Assembly: GCA_013286585.1 (NCBI GenBank)
Contig: JABDFK010000012.1
Coordinates: forward strand, 1 to 47,552
DNA from: Deltaproteobacteria bacterium
GTDB taxonomy: Bacteria > Bdellovibrionota > Bdellovibrionia > Bdellovibrionales > Bdellovibrionaceae
Direction of reading: 5' to 3'
DNA: 47,552 nt
Of the stretch, positions 16,784 to 25,241 are shown in pieces (the first letter of the stretch is position 1; the number at the start of each line of letters is the position of its first letter). The translations under genes were made by a program, and so were the position numbers. A model generated the notes under the pieces. It saw only the letters and a program-made list of their open reading frames with translations, had not been told where the DNA came from and did not search any database.

Positions 16784-17482
16784 ATGAAGTCATTTCTTAT
16801 CGTAGTATTTTGCCTGTCCCAAGTCTGCGCGGCCCAAACGCCGCCCGCAAACCCTGCTCCTAAAACGAGTGCCTCCGTGATTCTAGGTGTTTTTGATCGC
16901 TCCACAAAGGCGGACTACGACGCACGTGTGGCTCCAATCCTTCAGTCTGAAATCCAGGGTTGCAGCGATTGCACGGTCAAAAATTACTCGTCCTACGATG
17001 CCCACGGAAATTTCACCACTGACGCCAGCGAAGCCCACCAGCTAGAGTTATTGGCCCAAGAATCCAACATCATCTTCATTAATTTCAACGAGAGAGCCAA
17101 CGCTACCAACAAAGTCATCAGCGAAGCCTTAAAAACTGCGCAAGCTGCAGGCAAATTAGTGGTCTTCGCCGCAAGCCAACCTTCTCCTGGCGAGAACTCG
17201 GCGCCACTTTCGGCCACACTAGCCGGACAGGTGCCCGGCGCATTAATCATCGGAGAGCTAGGAGAACGTGATCGCTTACTAGGAGCCAGCTTCTTCGGCC
17301 CAGAAATGCTCACCGCTATACGCCCGCCAAAAGATCAAATCGGAAAAGGGATCGCGCCATCCATTTTCGCGGGTCGCCTGACAAAAGCCTACCACAAGCG
17401 AACCGACTGGCAGAAATATCTAGCAGAGAAAAAAATCGCCAACCGAAGAATCTGGCTAGAACTGAACGACTGTTTTCGGTGA
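16784..17482 (+). CDS. secreted subtilase-fold protein lacking catalytic residues
   Basis: The start is the ATG at 16784, with GGAGGG upstream; it gives 232 residues with a signal peptide (MKSFLIVVFCLSQVCAAQ). The middle follows the pattern of S8 peptidases: IIFINFNERAN for the INMS strand, AQAAGKLVVFAASQ for the GI.VV.AAGN strand, and PGALIIGELGERDRLLGASFFGPEMLTAI for the region before the active Ser. The expected GTS.AAP motif reads GKGIAPSIFAG, so the catalytic Ser is missing, and no catalytic Asp or His motif is clear. It is probably a secreted pseudo-protease. The last codons lie in the left arm of fold-back element E4. Confidence 0.6.
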   Translation: MKSFLIVVFCLSQVCAAQTPPANPAPKTSASVILGVFDRSTKADYDARVAPILQSEIQGCSDCTVKNYSSYDAHGNFTTDASEAHQLELLAQESNIIFINFNERANATNKVISEALKTAQAAGKLVVFAASQPSPGENSAPLSATLAGQVPGALIIGELGERDRLLGASFFGPEMLTAIRPPKDQIGKGIAPSIFAGRLTKAYHKRTDWQKYLAEKKIANRRIWLELNDCFR

Positions 17483-17587
17483 TCCCATTGCCTAAAAAGC
17501 CGTCGGTCATACGGTGCTCGGGTCCCTTTGGGCCCCTGCGCTCCGAGCTAGTCTTTTTAGGCAATGGGATCACCGAAAACAGTCGTT
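17465..17587 (+). repeat. fold-back element E4 carrying the end of the upstream gene
   Basis: Perfect 35-bp arms lie at 17465-17499 and 17553-17587. The left arm contains the last 18 bases of the upstream gene including its TGA (17480-17482), so the right arm is an inverted copy of coding sequence. The 53-base loop begins near CGGTCATACGGTGCTCGG and ends CTGCGCTCCGAGCT, with an inner GGGTCCC/GGGCCC stem. It is nearly identical to the loop of E5 on the opposite strand. Confidence 0.92.
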
Positions 17588-17632
17588 TATATGGTGATGA
17601 CAGTCAGTGGATCTTCGTTTTGTAAACGACGT

Positions 17633-17753
17633 CGGACTGATCTAGGAGGGGCTTGGCTGGGGAAAGACAAGCTCGGAGCGCAGGGGCCCAAAGGGCCCCG
17701 AGCACCGTATGACCGAAGGCTTTCCCGAGTCAAGCCCCTCCCAAATCAGTCCG
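17633..17753 (-). repeat. fold-back element E5 behind the 434-residue unknown gene
   Basis: The arms 17633-17666 and 17720-17753 are inverted copies of 34 bp with four mismatches. The right arm includes the last 8 bases of the minus-strand gene ending at 17746. The loop (17667-17719), read on the minus strand, matches the E4 loop with only a few differences. E4 and E5 form a mirror-image pair between two convergent genes, as E1 and E2 do. Confidence 0.88.
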
Positions 17754-19050
17754 CAACAAAGACTTTGGCCAAAATATCATGATTGATCCAAGACGCCGGT
17801 GACTCTGGATGAGCTATGTCATTCAACATGATTTTTCCGCATCCTGCAAAGACGACTTCGCTGAGGAGGGCGGTGAGCTTGTCCTTTTCACCGTTGCTGA
17901 AATCATAGATTTGATCGGAGGATTTCAGCATCAATTCCAACTGTTCACGACTGGAGTGTTGGGGCCAATGTTCGAAGTTGCAGTGATCGCGAATGATCGG
18001 GTTGCTCAGATATTGCTGTGTGAATTGTGTCAGATGGGAAAGTGGAAATTCAGGCTTTAGGAGGCTCTGACATTGAGTAAAAAGTTTTTTGACCTGCTCG
18101 CTGGCGCCGCCCTCTTTTTGAAGGGCACCGATGATGGGATAAAGTGACACCTCCACCCCTTGGAAAATACTGCTAGAGTTGGTGGAAATTTCTGGGCAGT
18201 TGTACACGCAGCAGGTGACGCCTCTTTGGCTCCACACTTGGGCTATATTTTCTAATTGAATTTTAGCCCAGCCTTGCAGGTAGGGGGAATAGCTTTGCCA
18301 AACGTAATTATGACCCATGAGCACTTCAGTTCCGTGATAGCCATAGGCGCTGTAGGCGACTTTTTGGCCGCGGCTTTGCAACTTTTCGCGAAGTGCCGTG
18401 GACTCACTGATCAGCACGTCGAAGCTGGCTGCGGTGACTTCGCTGAAACTCTCGCGGCAGATTTCACCGATGTCAGAGTCCCAGAGTTTTTGGCTGGCCA
18501 AATAACGATCGCCAGTGCCTTTCACCGAGCGATTGATCAGCGGCAAAACGATTTTTGCGCGGGGAACTCCGCCGGCCATCAAATGTGCAAAAAGGACGTT
18601 GGCCTTTTCAGGGATCAGGAACTCCAATTGCTGCATAAAAGCTTGAACATTTTTTTGAAAGCGGGCGCGGCCCTTTTTCTGAGACTGATGCAGGCTTTCG
18701 CGGTCCAATTCAAAGCTTTCCCAGTCGCTGAGTTTCAATTCCTTGACTTGATCCACTGGCGATTTGCCGTTTTCCGCAGGTTCTAGATCAAAACCACACT
18801 CCAATGGAACGTTGATGAAGGGTGCCGGCACTGAAGCTGCTTCTTCGGCGGTGAGGGCTCGCAGTGTGCCGTCTTTTTCGCGGCGGCCGACGGTGGCGCG
18901 CACGATGGTCATGCCCCGGCGTTGGGCTTCTTCGACCAAACCATTGGCGTAGCCGCGATTGAAAAGTTCGCCGAACAAAACCAAAACATCGCCGGCTTTG
19001 AAGACCGTATTTTTTTTCAACTGTCGAAGAGCATGATAGTGTGCAGCCAT
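17746..19050 (-). CDS. conserved protein of unknown function, Rossmann-like N terminus
   Basis: The start was set at the ATG at 19050, with GGAG 7 bases upstream; the frame extends further to a TTG at 19077. The 434-residue protein has no signal peptide or membrane segment. Near its N terminus GDVLVLFGELFNRGYANGLVEEAQRRGMTIVRATVGRRE reads like a nucleotide-binding beta-alpha-beta unit, with the Gly residues weakly placed. A short-chain dehydrogenase or enoyl-reductase relative is possible but unverified. A second recognisable stretch is AYSAYGYHGTEVLMGHNYVWQSY. The last codons form part of fold-back element E5. Confidence 0.65.
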   Translation of the reverse strand: MAAHYHALRQLKKNTVFKAGDVLVLFGELFNRGYANGLVEEAQRRGMTIVRATVGRREKDGTLRALTAEEAASVPAPFINVPLECGFDLEPAENGKSPVDQVKELKLSDWESFELDRESLHQSQKKGRARFQKNVQAFMQQLEFLIPEKANVLFAHLMAGGVPRAKIVLPLINRSVKGTGDRYLASQKLWDSDIGEICRESFSEVTAASFDVLISESTALREKLQSRGQKVAYSAYGYHGTEVLMGHNYVWQSYSPYLQGWAKIQLENIAQVWSQRGVTCCVYNCPEISTNSSSIFQGVEVSLYPIIGALQKEGGASEQVKKLFTQCQSLLKPEFPLSHLTQFTQQYLSNPIIRDHCNFEHWPQHSSREQLELMLKSSDQIYDFSNGEKDKLTALLSEVVFAGCGKIMLNDIAHPESPASWINHDILAKVFVAD

Positions 19051-19065
19051 TAATTCACTCCGCAT

Positions 19066-19091
19066 AGACTCTCGCAAGAGTCTGTTTTTTT
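19066..19091 (+). terminator. hairpin with T-run on the plus strand, ahead of a minus-strand gene
   Basis: AGACTCT (19066-19072) pairs with AGAGTCT (19077-19083) across CGCA, followed by G and a T-run to 19091. It has the form of an intrinsic terminator on the plus strand, but both neighbours are minus-strand genes. For them it lies in the leader of the 434-residue gene and has no T-run after it. It could stop antisense transcripts or modulate that leader. Confidence 0.5.
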
Positions 19092-19118
19092 GGTCAAGAC
19101 AAAGGAGGCTTGATGCGA

Positions 19119-22100
19119 TTAGTTAGCAGGCGGTTTCACCCACTGGCCTGGATAGCTGCGGAAGCCTCGTCCAAAGACGCTGAGGGTGGGATCATACAGC
19201 AACTGAGACTGTTGATACTCATTCGTATATTCCTTTGGAACACCACCATGCGCATTTTGTACATAGCTAACGAATGAGACTAAATCCGCGCGTCCGCGCA
19301 AAGCCATGAAGAAAGGGCGTTCGTGGTCGCTGTTGGGGTTTGTTGCTTGAGGTGGTAGGCCCCGCTGATTGATGACATAGTAATTTTCATCGAAGGTAAC
19401 CGGGTGACCCGCTTTTTCACCGGTGCAGATCATGTAACCGCGACTGGAGATCTCTTGCTTTTCAGCCAAAGTAAGATCTGAAGCCGTGTATTGAATCGTA
19501 TTTTCATCCATATGCTGGTGATAGAAGTTTTTAATGCCGCTGGTAAAGCCTTTGCCATTTTTGTAAGCTTCATCTGTCAATGGAAATACAGCATTGGCAT
19601 TTAGCTTAATCACTGCGCATCGTTCATAGTCCTCGGCCCGCAAGCGCAATGGGATTGTTTCCAGGCTGGCCTCGATGCCGTTACCGACATTGACGGAATT
19701 TCCCCAAGACTGGGAGTTGGCCATCGAAGTGCTGAATGAATAGCTGGCGCCGCCCGTGACACCAACGATATTACCGTACTCAAAGCCACCGCCAACGCTG
19801 GCTGAAATACTATTTGTGTCGGTGACGGAGTAGTTATTGCTTAAGTTGAAGCTAAGATAAATGCTCAAATTCCTATTGTAAGCTCCCAAATCCTTCACCA
19901 TGCTTGCACGTTCAGTCATTTCATGAAATTCGATGTCAAAGAAATGCCGTGGATCATCCGTGCCGTTGCAATCGCCAAGCATTTGCATCAGTTCATATCC
20001 CGAGAAATTGCTATTTTTAAATGGACTTGGTTTGCCTGATCGCAATGGCTTGGCCAAAACATTGGACACCCAGAGCAAGCACAGGTTCGCTCTGAGATCA
20101 GGAGTCATTTTGCCCGTGGTCACCCAGTCATGAACTAGTTTTCGATCGATGGTCAACGTACTTTTCGCGGTCATGCTGAGCAGTTGCATTTCCTGATCAC
20201 TGGCGAATTTTTGCCGGGCTATGAGGGTTCCCACCTTCATGTTGAGGTCACCGGTATCGGCTGTCAGTGCATCACCTGCGTGCAGGTTCAACAACTTCAG
20301 ATGATGATCGCTGGCGAACCTTTCCTTAGTGCCCATCGCCTTTGAGGCTTGAAGTGCGGTGAGTTGATCTTTGCGGTACTGCTCGATCAGTCCCGGGATG
20401 ATGGAGTTGTGCTCGGTGGTCGTGACTGAAGAACCTTCCACATTGTTAGCAATGGTGATGAGAGCACGTAAAGTGTTGTGCGCCATTCCCGAAGGAAGAT
20501 TTTTCGGATCCTCTCCTTTTGGAACGATCTCTAAAAGTAGATAATTGGTGTTGCCAACGGATTTGATATTGGTCAGATCAAGAGAGATGGTCTCAGCGAT
20601 GGTGGAATTGCTAAGTATGGTCACATCTTTTTCACCAACGGCATAGATGTACCCTGAGGCTTTGCTGTAGTCTTTCACAATCATATCGACGACAGCCCAG
20701 CGAAGAGTGTAGGTGCCTTGCGGAAGAGGTTTATTTTCCACTCCGGTGTCTGAAGTTAGGCTGGGTCGGTCCACTGACAACGTCAGTTTCAGCTGTTCCG
20801 ATTTGTGAATTTGCAAGTTGAGTAATTCATCGATGGAATAGGTAATATCGACTTTGTCCAATGTGTAGGAGCTAGTGCTGGCGATGATTTTACTTTGGCC
20901 GGAGGCGCATTGGTTGTCTTTGTGATCCGACAAATGGGCAATGGTTGGCAGGACCTTTAGAAAAGTTCCGGTGAGGGTTGCTACATCGACCTCCACTGGA
21001 ATTTTTTGATTGATGCCCAAGGCATCACTCTGCACGCGAATTTCCCTTTTTGTTAAACATTCCGGAGCGAAGTAGTTGTAATCGATCGAGTCCTCCGCCG
21101 TCGCACAGTTACTAACGACAGTTGTTGCCTTCAGTGTTTGACCGCCAATTCCAGTGATTTGGACAGGCTGTCGACTGAGGTCCAAGGCTCCAGCAAAACA
21201 GACCGTCAGGTTGAATTTTCGGTGCATGAGATAACCTGATTTGGGGGTAAAAGTGTGCGAGTCCGTGCTCACAGCTCCTATTCTGATGGAAGAATTTTGC
21301 ATCTCCGAGCTGGAGTCTGTGGCCTCAGCACTGGTTTTGACGGATTGAGGAGTGATCGGGGAGTTGCCGATAAAATTCTCTACAGAGAACTGCTGACCAC
21401 CGTTGCCTTTTAGATCGCCATCATTCAAAAGCTTTGGCGTTTGACTGCCCGAGATAACACTGGCGAAACCCAACTGATAAATGCCTTTGAAGTTCTGAAC
21501 ACCTTTTGGTCCGTTCACCGGGGAAAGTTCGACGGACAGATAATATTGATTGAGACTCAGGCTGCCCGGTAAATCCATATTGGTGCTCACCACCACTTGG
21601 GAAGAGATCAAGGAGTCCACCGACACCGCTGCTGGTTTTGCGACAACACTTCGATTGGATTTAGAGGCCCCAGTCAATGGTTCAGAGATCAGTTTCAACT
21701 GCGCCGTGAACTGACCTTGTTTCAGTGTTGTGAATACATTTTGGCCGTTGATATCTTTAAGAATCAATTTCGGATCAGCTTGCAATTCCACATTGTAGGT
21801 TGTTTTTCCGCCCAAATTGCGCGGAGTGAATGTCACCGTAGCATTTTGCAACCAAAGTGGTCTGTCTGCAGCTTTGCCGGTAGTACTGTCCAATCCCTGC
21901 AGTCGCGTCTGTGCCTGTTCTTTCGGTGTCAAATTAGCCACGCGTGAGTCTTTCAGCGAAACAATCTTATCTTCCCAAGGATCCACGGCCAAAGAGATCG
22001 GACGCTCGCCTTTTTGATATCCCTTCGCAGTCACAGTTCGAACTAGCTCTACAAAGGCGGGACCCGCCAGGTGATTATAGGCCAAGTCTTCTTGCCAAAC

Positions 22101-22442
22101 GGCGCAGCCAGTTCCATCGGTGGTGACCTCTTGATCGGCCACATTGTCATTGTTCTCGCTAGAAATGATGAATTTATGATTGCCCACGACGCGGTTGTAC
22201 TGCACGTCCACAACGCAGAATTTTACGGACATAGTTTTAGATGTAGGAATGGCAAAAGAATTTTGTGAGGCCACTTGCGTGAAACTGGCGTCCTGGCTAG
22301 CGATGGAAAAGCTGGCGCCGCCGGCCGCATCTTTTTGCGAACTGGATGGCAGATGACAGGCAGACAAAACGCCGGCAAAGGCCAGCAGCCACAGCCGCCG
22401 AGCAAAAATTTTCATTCTAAAAACGGTTTTAGAATTTTGCAT
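19119..22442 (-). CDS. very large secreted lipoprotein, unknown function
   Basis: The start is taken at the ATG at 22442, which has GGAG 7 bases upstream and overlaps the preceding gene by 14 bases; a second ATG follows at 22415. A lipoprotein signal is clear: LLAFAGVLSAC with the lipobox LSAC. About 850 residues of beta-rich, partly repeated segments follow (for example KFCVVDVQYNRVVGNHKF and FNLTVCFAGALDLSR). Near the C terminus a Ser/Asn/Gly-rich stretch of about 75 residues alternates polar and non-polar residues (NSISASVGGGFEYG, ASYSFSTSMANSQSW). This resembles an amphipathic beta-hairpin, as in beta-pore-forming proteins, though this is only a pattern. It is coupled to an outer-membrane protein gene. 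Confidence 0.75.
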   Translation of the reverse strand: MQNSKTVFRMKIFARRLWLLAFAGVLSACHLPSSSQKDAAGGASFSIASQDASFTQVASQNSFAIPTSKTMSVKFCVVDVQYNRVVGNHKFIISSENNDNVADQEVTTDGTGCAVWQEDLAYNHLAGPAFVELVRTVTAKGYQKGERPISLAVDPWEDKIVSLKDSRVANLTPKEQAQTRLQGLDSTTGKAADRPLWLQNATVTFTPRNLGGKTTYNVELQADPKLILKDINGQNVFTTLKQGQFTAQLKLISEPLTGASKSNRSVVAKPAAVSVDSLISSQVVVSTNMDLPGSLSLNQYYLSVELSPVNGPKGVQNFKGIYQLGFASVISGSQTPKLLNDGDLKGNGGQQFSVENFIGNSPITPQSVKTSAEATDSSSEMQNSSIRIGAVSTDSHTFTPKSGYLMHRKFNLTVCFAGALDLSRQPVQITGIGGQTLKATTVVSNCATAEDSIDYNYFAPECLTKREIRVQSDALGINQKIPVEVDVATLTGTFLKVLPTIAHLSDHKDNQCASGQSKIIASTSSYTLDKVDITYSIDELLNLQIHKSEQLKLTLSVDRPSLTSDTGVENKPLPQGTYTLRWAVVDMIVKDYSKASGYIYAVGEKDVTILSNSTIAETISLDLTNIKSVGNTNYLLLEIVPKGEDPKNLPSGMAHNTLRALITIANNVEGSSVTTTEHNSIIPGLIEQYRKDQLTALQASKAMGTKERFASDHHLKLLNLHAGDALTADTGDLNMKVGTLIARQKFASDQEMQLLSMTAKSTLTIDRKLVHDWVTTGKMTPDLRANLCLLWVSNVLAKPLRSGKPSPFKNSNFSGYELMQMLGDCNGTDDPRHFFDIEFHEMTERASMVKDLGAYNRNLSIYLSFNLSNNYSVTDTNSISASVGGGFEYGNIVGVTGGASYSFSTSMANSQSWGNSVNVGNGIEASLETIPLRLRAEDYERCAVIKLNANAVFPLTDEAYKNGKGFTSGIKNFYHQHMDENTIQYTASDLTLAEKQEISSRGYMICTGEKAGHPVTFDENYYVINQRGLPPQATNPNSDHERPFFMALRGRADLVSFVSYVQNAHGGVPKEYTNEYQQSQLLYDPTLSVFGRGFRSYPGQWVKPPAN

Positions 22443-23598
22443 TTTCAGTCTCCAATCCAAGTCCGTACCATGTTTCTGGGGGCTGACTTGGGTTTGCTAA
22501 TATAGGAACTCGTTGTCCGTAACTCAAACTCAGCTGCACTTTGTGATTGTAATGGAACTTCAATTGTGATCGATAGCCTTCGCGATTGGTGTTCAAGAAC
22601 GGATCATTGTAAATGGCCACGGTGGCATCGGACTCAATGTGATAGTAATCAAACTTAGGTTCCAGCTGCAAAGTGCGGTTGAGATCATAGGTCACAGAGC
22701 CTCCGGTGTCCCAACCTGTATTGTGGCCAGTGATGGCCGCGCTGTTTTGAATGCCTGTAGCGAAAGCTCCCAGCGACATTGAGCGCACCAGTTGGAACCT
22801 TCCACCGATCCCTGCCTCATAGCCCTGGTACTGATAGCGAAATTGATAATTGGATCCTGCGGTGTTGACGCCGCTATTTCCCAACAGCACGCTGGCAGTA
22901 GCCAAATCTTGTGAGAGTCCCGCGAACTGATAGGCGTTCACAAAAGTTTTGATATTGTAGCCTTCGCGGGCGCCGCCCAGCTGCAGTCCAATTCCTGCCA
23001 TATTCAGGCTAGGCGTTGCACCCATATCAGCACTGTTGTTAGAAACCGCAGTACTGGTGGGCATTGCAGATTCAAGAAAGACGTAAGTGTGAGTGGATTT
23101 TTCTGAGCCCCAGCGGCTGACCACGCGGACAGCAGGGAAGCTTCGTCGGCTCATAAAAATATCTGAATGCAAGTGCGCCTGGTCCAAAGAGCCTATGGAC
23201 GCGTTGAAAAAGCTCGAAGGCTTCAGGTCGAAAGAGGCATTGCGGATTTCCATGCGACTGCCTTGAGGATCGACCACGTCAGGCGCTTGAAGGTAACCAT
23301 TTTGTGCAATAAATTGCGGGGTCAAATTCAACGACATCCACGAGTTAATATTCATATCGAACTTTAGAAGGAAAGCCATCTCCACTTCGCTCTTCTGATT
23401 TGAGAGTTCATCGGTGGCATGAACCGCATACAGCTCTGTCGCCCACGAAAACTGATAGTCTTTGCGCTCTGGACTGTCCGAAGAGATTTTCTTTTCCGTG
23501 CTGGTGCCGTCGACTGCGGCCAACGCCGCAGGTCCGATGAAAATCATCGAAATGACCATGAACCCACTTAAAATGCGTGACATCAATTTGCGACCCAT
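22429..23598 (-). CDS. outer-membrane beta-barrel protein, porin-like
   Basis: The 389 residues start with a signal peptide (MSRILSGFMVISMIFIGPAALAA). Amphipathic strands follow throughout (FQLVRSMSLGAFATGIQ, LQLEPKFDYYHIESD, YRSQLKFHYNHKVQLSLSYGQRV), typical of an outer-membrane barrel. The end is ENAKF, closing with an aromatic residue. It lies upstream of, and overlaps by 14 bases, the gene for the very large lipoprotein, so the two are probably made together. The substrate is unknown. Confidence 0.75.
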   Translation of the reverse strand: MGRKLMSRILSGFMVISMIFIGPAALAAVDGTSTEKKISSDSPERKDYQFSWATELYAVHATDELSNQKSEVEMAFLLKFDMNINSWMSLNLTPQFIAQNGYLQAPDVVDPQGSRMEIRNASFDLKPSSFFNASIGSLDQAHLHSDIFMSRRSFPAVRVVSRWGSEKSTHTYVFLESAMPTSTAVSNNSADMGATPSLNMAGIGLQLGGAREGYNIKTFVNAYQFAGLSQDLATASVLLGNSGVNTAGSNYQFRYQYQGYEAGIGGRFQLVRSMSLGAFATGIQNSAAITGHNTGWDTGGSVTYDLNRTLQLEPKFDYYHIESDATVAIYNDPFLNTNREGYRSQLKFHYNHKVQLSLSYGQRVPILANPSQPPETWYGLGLETENAKF

Positions 23599-23718
23599 AC
23601 CCTGGGATAGATCAAGAATCGTACTCAGGGGGCAGGTCCACGCCGACCCCGGAAACGGATGTAAGTTATTGATATTTGGTCAGAAAAGTAGGGTCTAAAA
23701 GATCGACGGTCGTCGAAC

Positions 23719-25119
23719 TTATCGACTGAGGGCCTCAATTTGTTCCATGAGGGTTTTGGTGGCACCCACTTTTTCTGACAATTTTTGGCGGATTTCCTGT
23801 TTTACTTTTGGCCACTGCGAAGGGGACTCATGAAGCATCGACATGAGCCTTCGCCGTAGCTCATCTGAATCGTTCAGCACCGTCACCAAAAACAACGATT
23901 TTTCATTCGAGGAGTTCGAAAAGTGGACGTCTTTCAGACGGATATTTTGAAAGTGCAGCGCCTCACGATTATTGCTGTGCTTGGGACCCACGAACGTGGG
24001 CAGGCCGGCCATCAGTGGTTCCATCACCGAATGCACTTTGCTCTTGAAGCTGCCTCCGACAAAGGCGACTTGACCCCAGGTGTAGAGCTCTTGCAGAGGA
24101 CCAACTTCGTCGACCAGCAGAATTTCATCGGTGCCCCAGTGGCTGCAGCGACTGTAGCGAACGGATTTAAGATTCAACTGGGCCAACTGTTTTTCGAGTC
24201 CTCGCAAACGGGCCGCATCGATTTCGTGCGGGGCTAAAATCACCCGACCACCATGAGCAATGAACTCTGCCAAGACTGGAAGAATCACACTCTCATCTTG
24301 CGGCCAACTGCTGCCGATGACAAAGGTGAGGGGCGAAGCCCCTGGTTCCCGGTTTGGCGAAGCCCCTGGTTCCCGCTCTGGCGAAGCCCCTGGTTCCCGC
24401 AAGTCCTTCACCGGACGGGGATGCTGCAAACGCCACGAAACTTGATCATAGCGAGTGTCACCAGACACCAAGCACCTCGTGCGACTTCCGATTTTAGCGA
24501 TTTCGGCTGCGTCTTCTTCGGAAACACAGTCGATGAGGTCTAGTTGGTCCAAGCCAAAACGGGTGAGGGGCGAAGCAAAGAATCCCAGACGCGAACTTTG
24601 CGTTGCCAGCGTCGCCGAAAATAGAATTACCGGGATTTTTCGCTGGCGACATTGATGCACAAATTCAGGCCATACATCCGAGCGCGCCAGCAAAAATATT
24701 TCAGGGCGAAAATGATCCAAAAACCGATGCACAATTCGGCGCTGATCCCAGGGAAGTGGCACCAGTGCATCAATTCCTGGTGTATCCAGGATCAATTTTT
24801 TTGCTGAAGTCGAATAGTAGGTCACCAAAATCATGCGCTGAGGCCACTTCGCTTTGAGCGCACGAATCAGCGGTTTTGCATATTCAATTTCACCACTGGC
24901 AGCGTGAATCCACAAAGGGCGGGAGGGCAATTTGGGCCAGCGAAAATTCAAACGATCTTCACTCATCTGATGAATTTTTTCGCTCAAAATTCTTGGCAGA
25001 AAACGCAGAAAAAAAATGATCGTGGGTACCAACAAAAAACGGTAAAAGAAAAATAAAATATGGCCAGAAACAAGCATCAAAGTCCGGCGAGAAAAATCCA
25101 CGATGGCATCTAGAGACAT
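23719..25119 (-). CDS. waaA: Kdo (3-deoxy-D-manno-octulosonate) transferase
   Basis: This GT30 family enzyme adds Kdo to the lipid A precursor at the inner membrane during LPS synthesis. The 466-residue protein has an N-terminal membrane anchor (about 15-40). The acceptor-site motif HAASGEIEYAKPL carries the catalytic Glu. Donor-site motifs follow: VIGSSWPQDE, LAPHEID, VGGSF, EPLMAGLPTFVGP and NNREAL. WaaA enzymes are usually about 420 residues. Much of the excess is a three-fold REPGASP repeat at about 240-263, between the two Rossmann halves, encoded by a 24-bp tandem repeat. It is divergent from the outer-membrane protein gene at 25242. Confidence 0.9.
   Translation of the reverse strand: MSLDAIVDFSRRTLMLVSGHILFFFYRFLLVPTIIFFLRFLPRILSEKIHQMSEDRLNFRWPKLPSRPLWIHAASGEIEYAKPLIRALKAKWPQRMILVTYYSTSAKKLILDTPGIDALVPLPWDQRRIVHRFLDHFRPEIFLLARSDVWPEFVHQCRQRKIPVILFSATLATQSSRLGFFASPLTRFGLDQLDLIDCVSEEDAAEIAKIGSRTRCLVSGDTRYDQVSWRLQHPRPVKDLREPGASPEREPGASPNREPGASPLTFVIGSSWPQDESVILPVLAEFIAHGGRVILAPHEIDAARLRGLEKQLAQLNLKSVRYSRCSHWGTDEILLVDEVGPLQELYTWGQVAFVGGSFKSKVHSVMEPLMAGLPTFVGPKHSNNREALHFQNIRLKDVHFSNSSNEKSLFLVTVLNDSDELRRRLMSMLHESPSQWPKVKQEIRQKLSEKVGATKTLMEQIEALSR
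24332..24403 (-). repeat. three in-frame 24-bp tandem repeats inside waaA
   Basis: Units at 24332-24355, 24356-24379 and 24380-24403 share GGCGAAGCCCCTGGTTCCCG and differ only in the last four bases. On the coding strand they give REPGASP plus one variable residue, three times. The unit contains GGGGCGAAGCCCC, a self-complementary hairpin at its first copy. A 14-base piece of it (GTGAGGGGCGAAGC) recurs in the same gene near 24563. The array lies in the linker between the two domains. Confidence 0.92.
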
Positions 25120-25241
25120 TTCTAAATTTTAGCCTAAAAGTGGCCGCTGTCTAATCATTAGACGGTGGAACCCGATTAAGGACCGTCTATTGGCCACTGT
25201 CAGGGTCCATTTTTTGAAGTTAAATAGTCCTAGAGGTGTGT

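Noticed and set aside
17465..17753. Integron attC sites as an explanation of the fold-back elements
   Set aside because: attC sites have conserved ends (GTTRRRY/RYYYAAC type) and variable middles. Here the middle is conserved, the arms derive from the host gene, and no integrase or cassette array is present.
19103..19273. Plus-strand short frame with AAGGAGG and ATG (about 56 codons)
   Set aside because: It is antisense to the end of the large lipoprotein gene, and its product looks like random antisense coding. The ribosome-binding site is probably chance.
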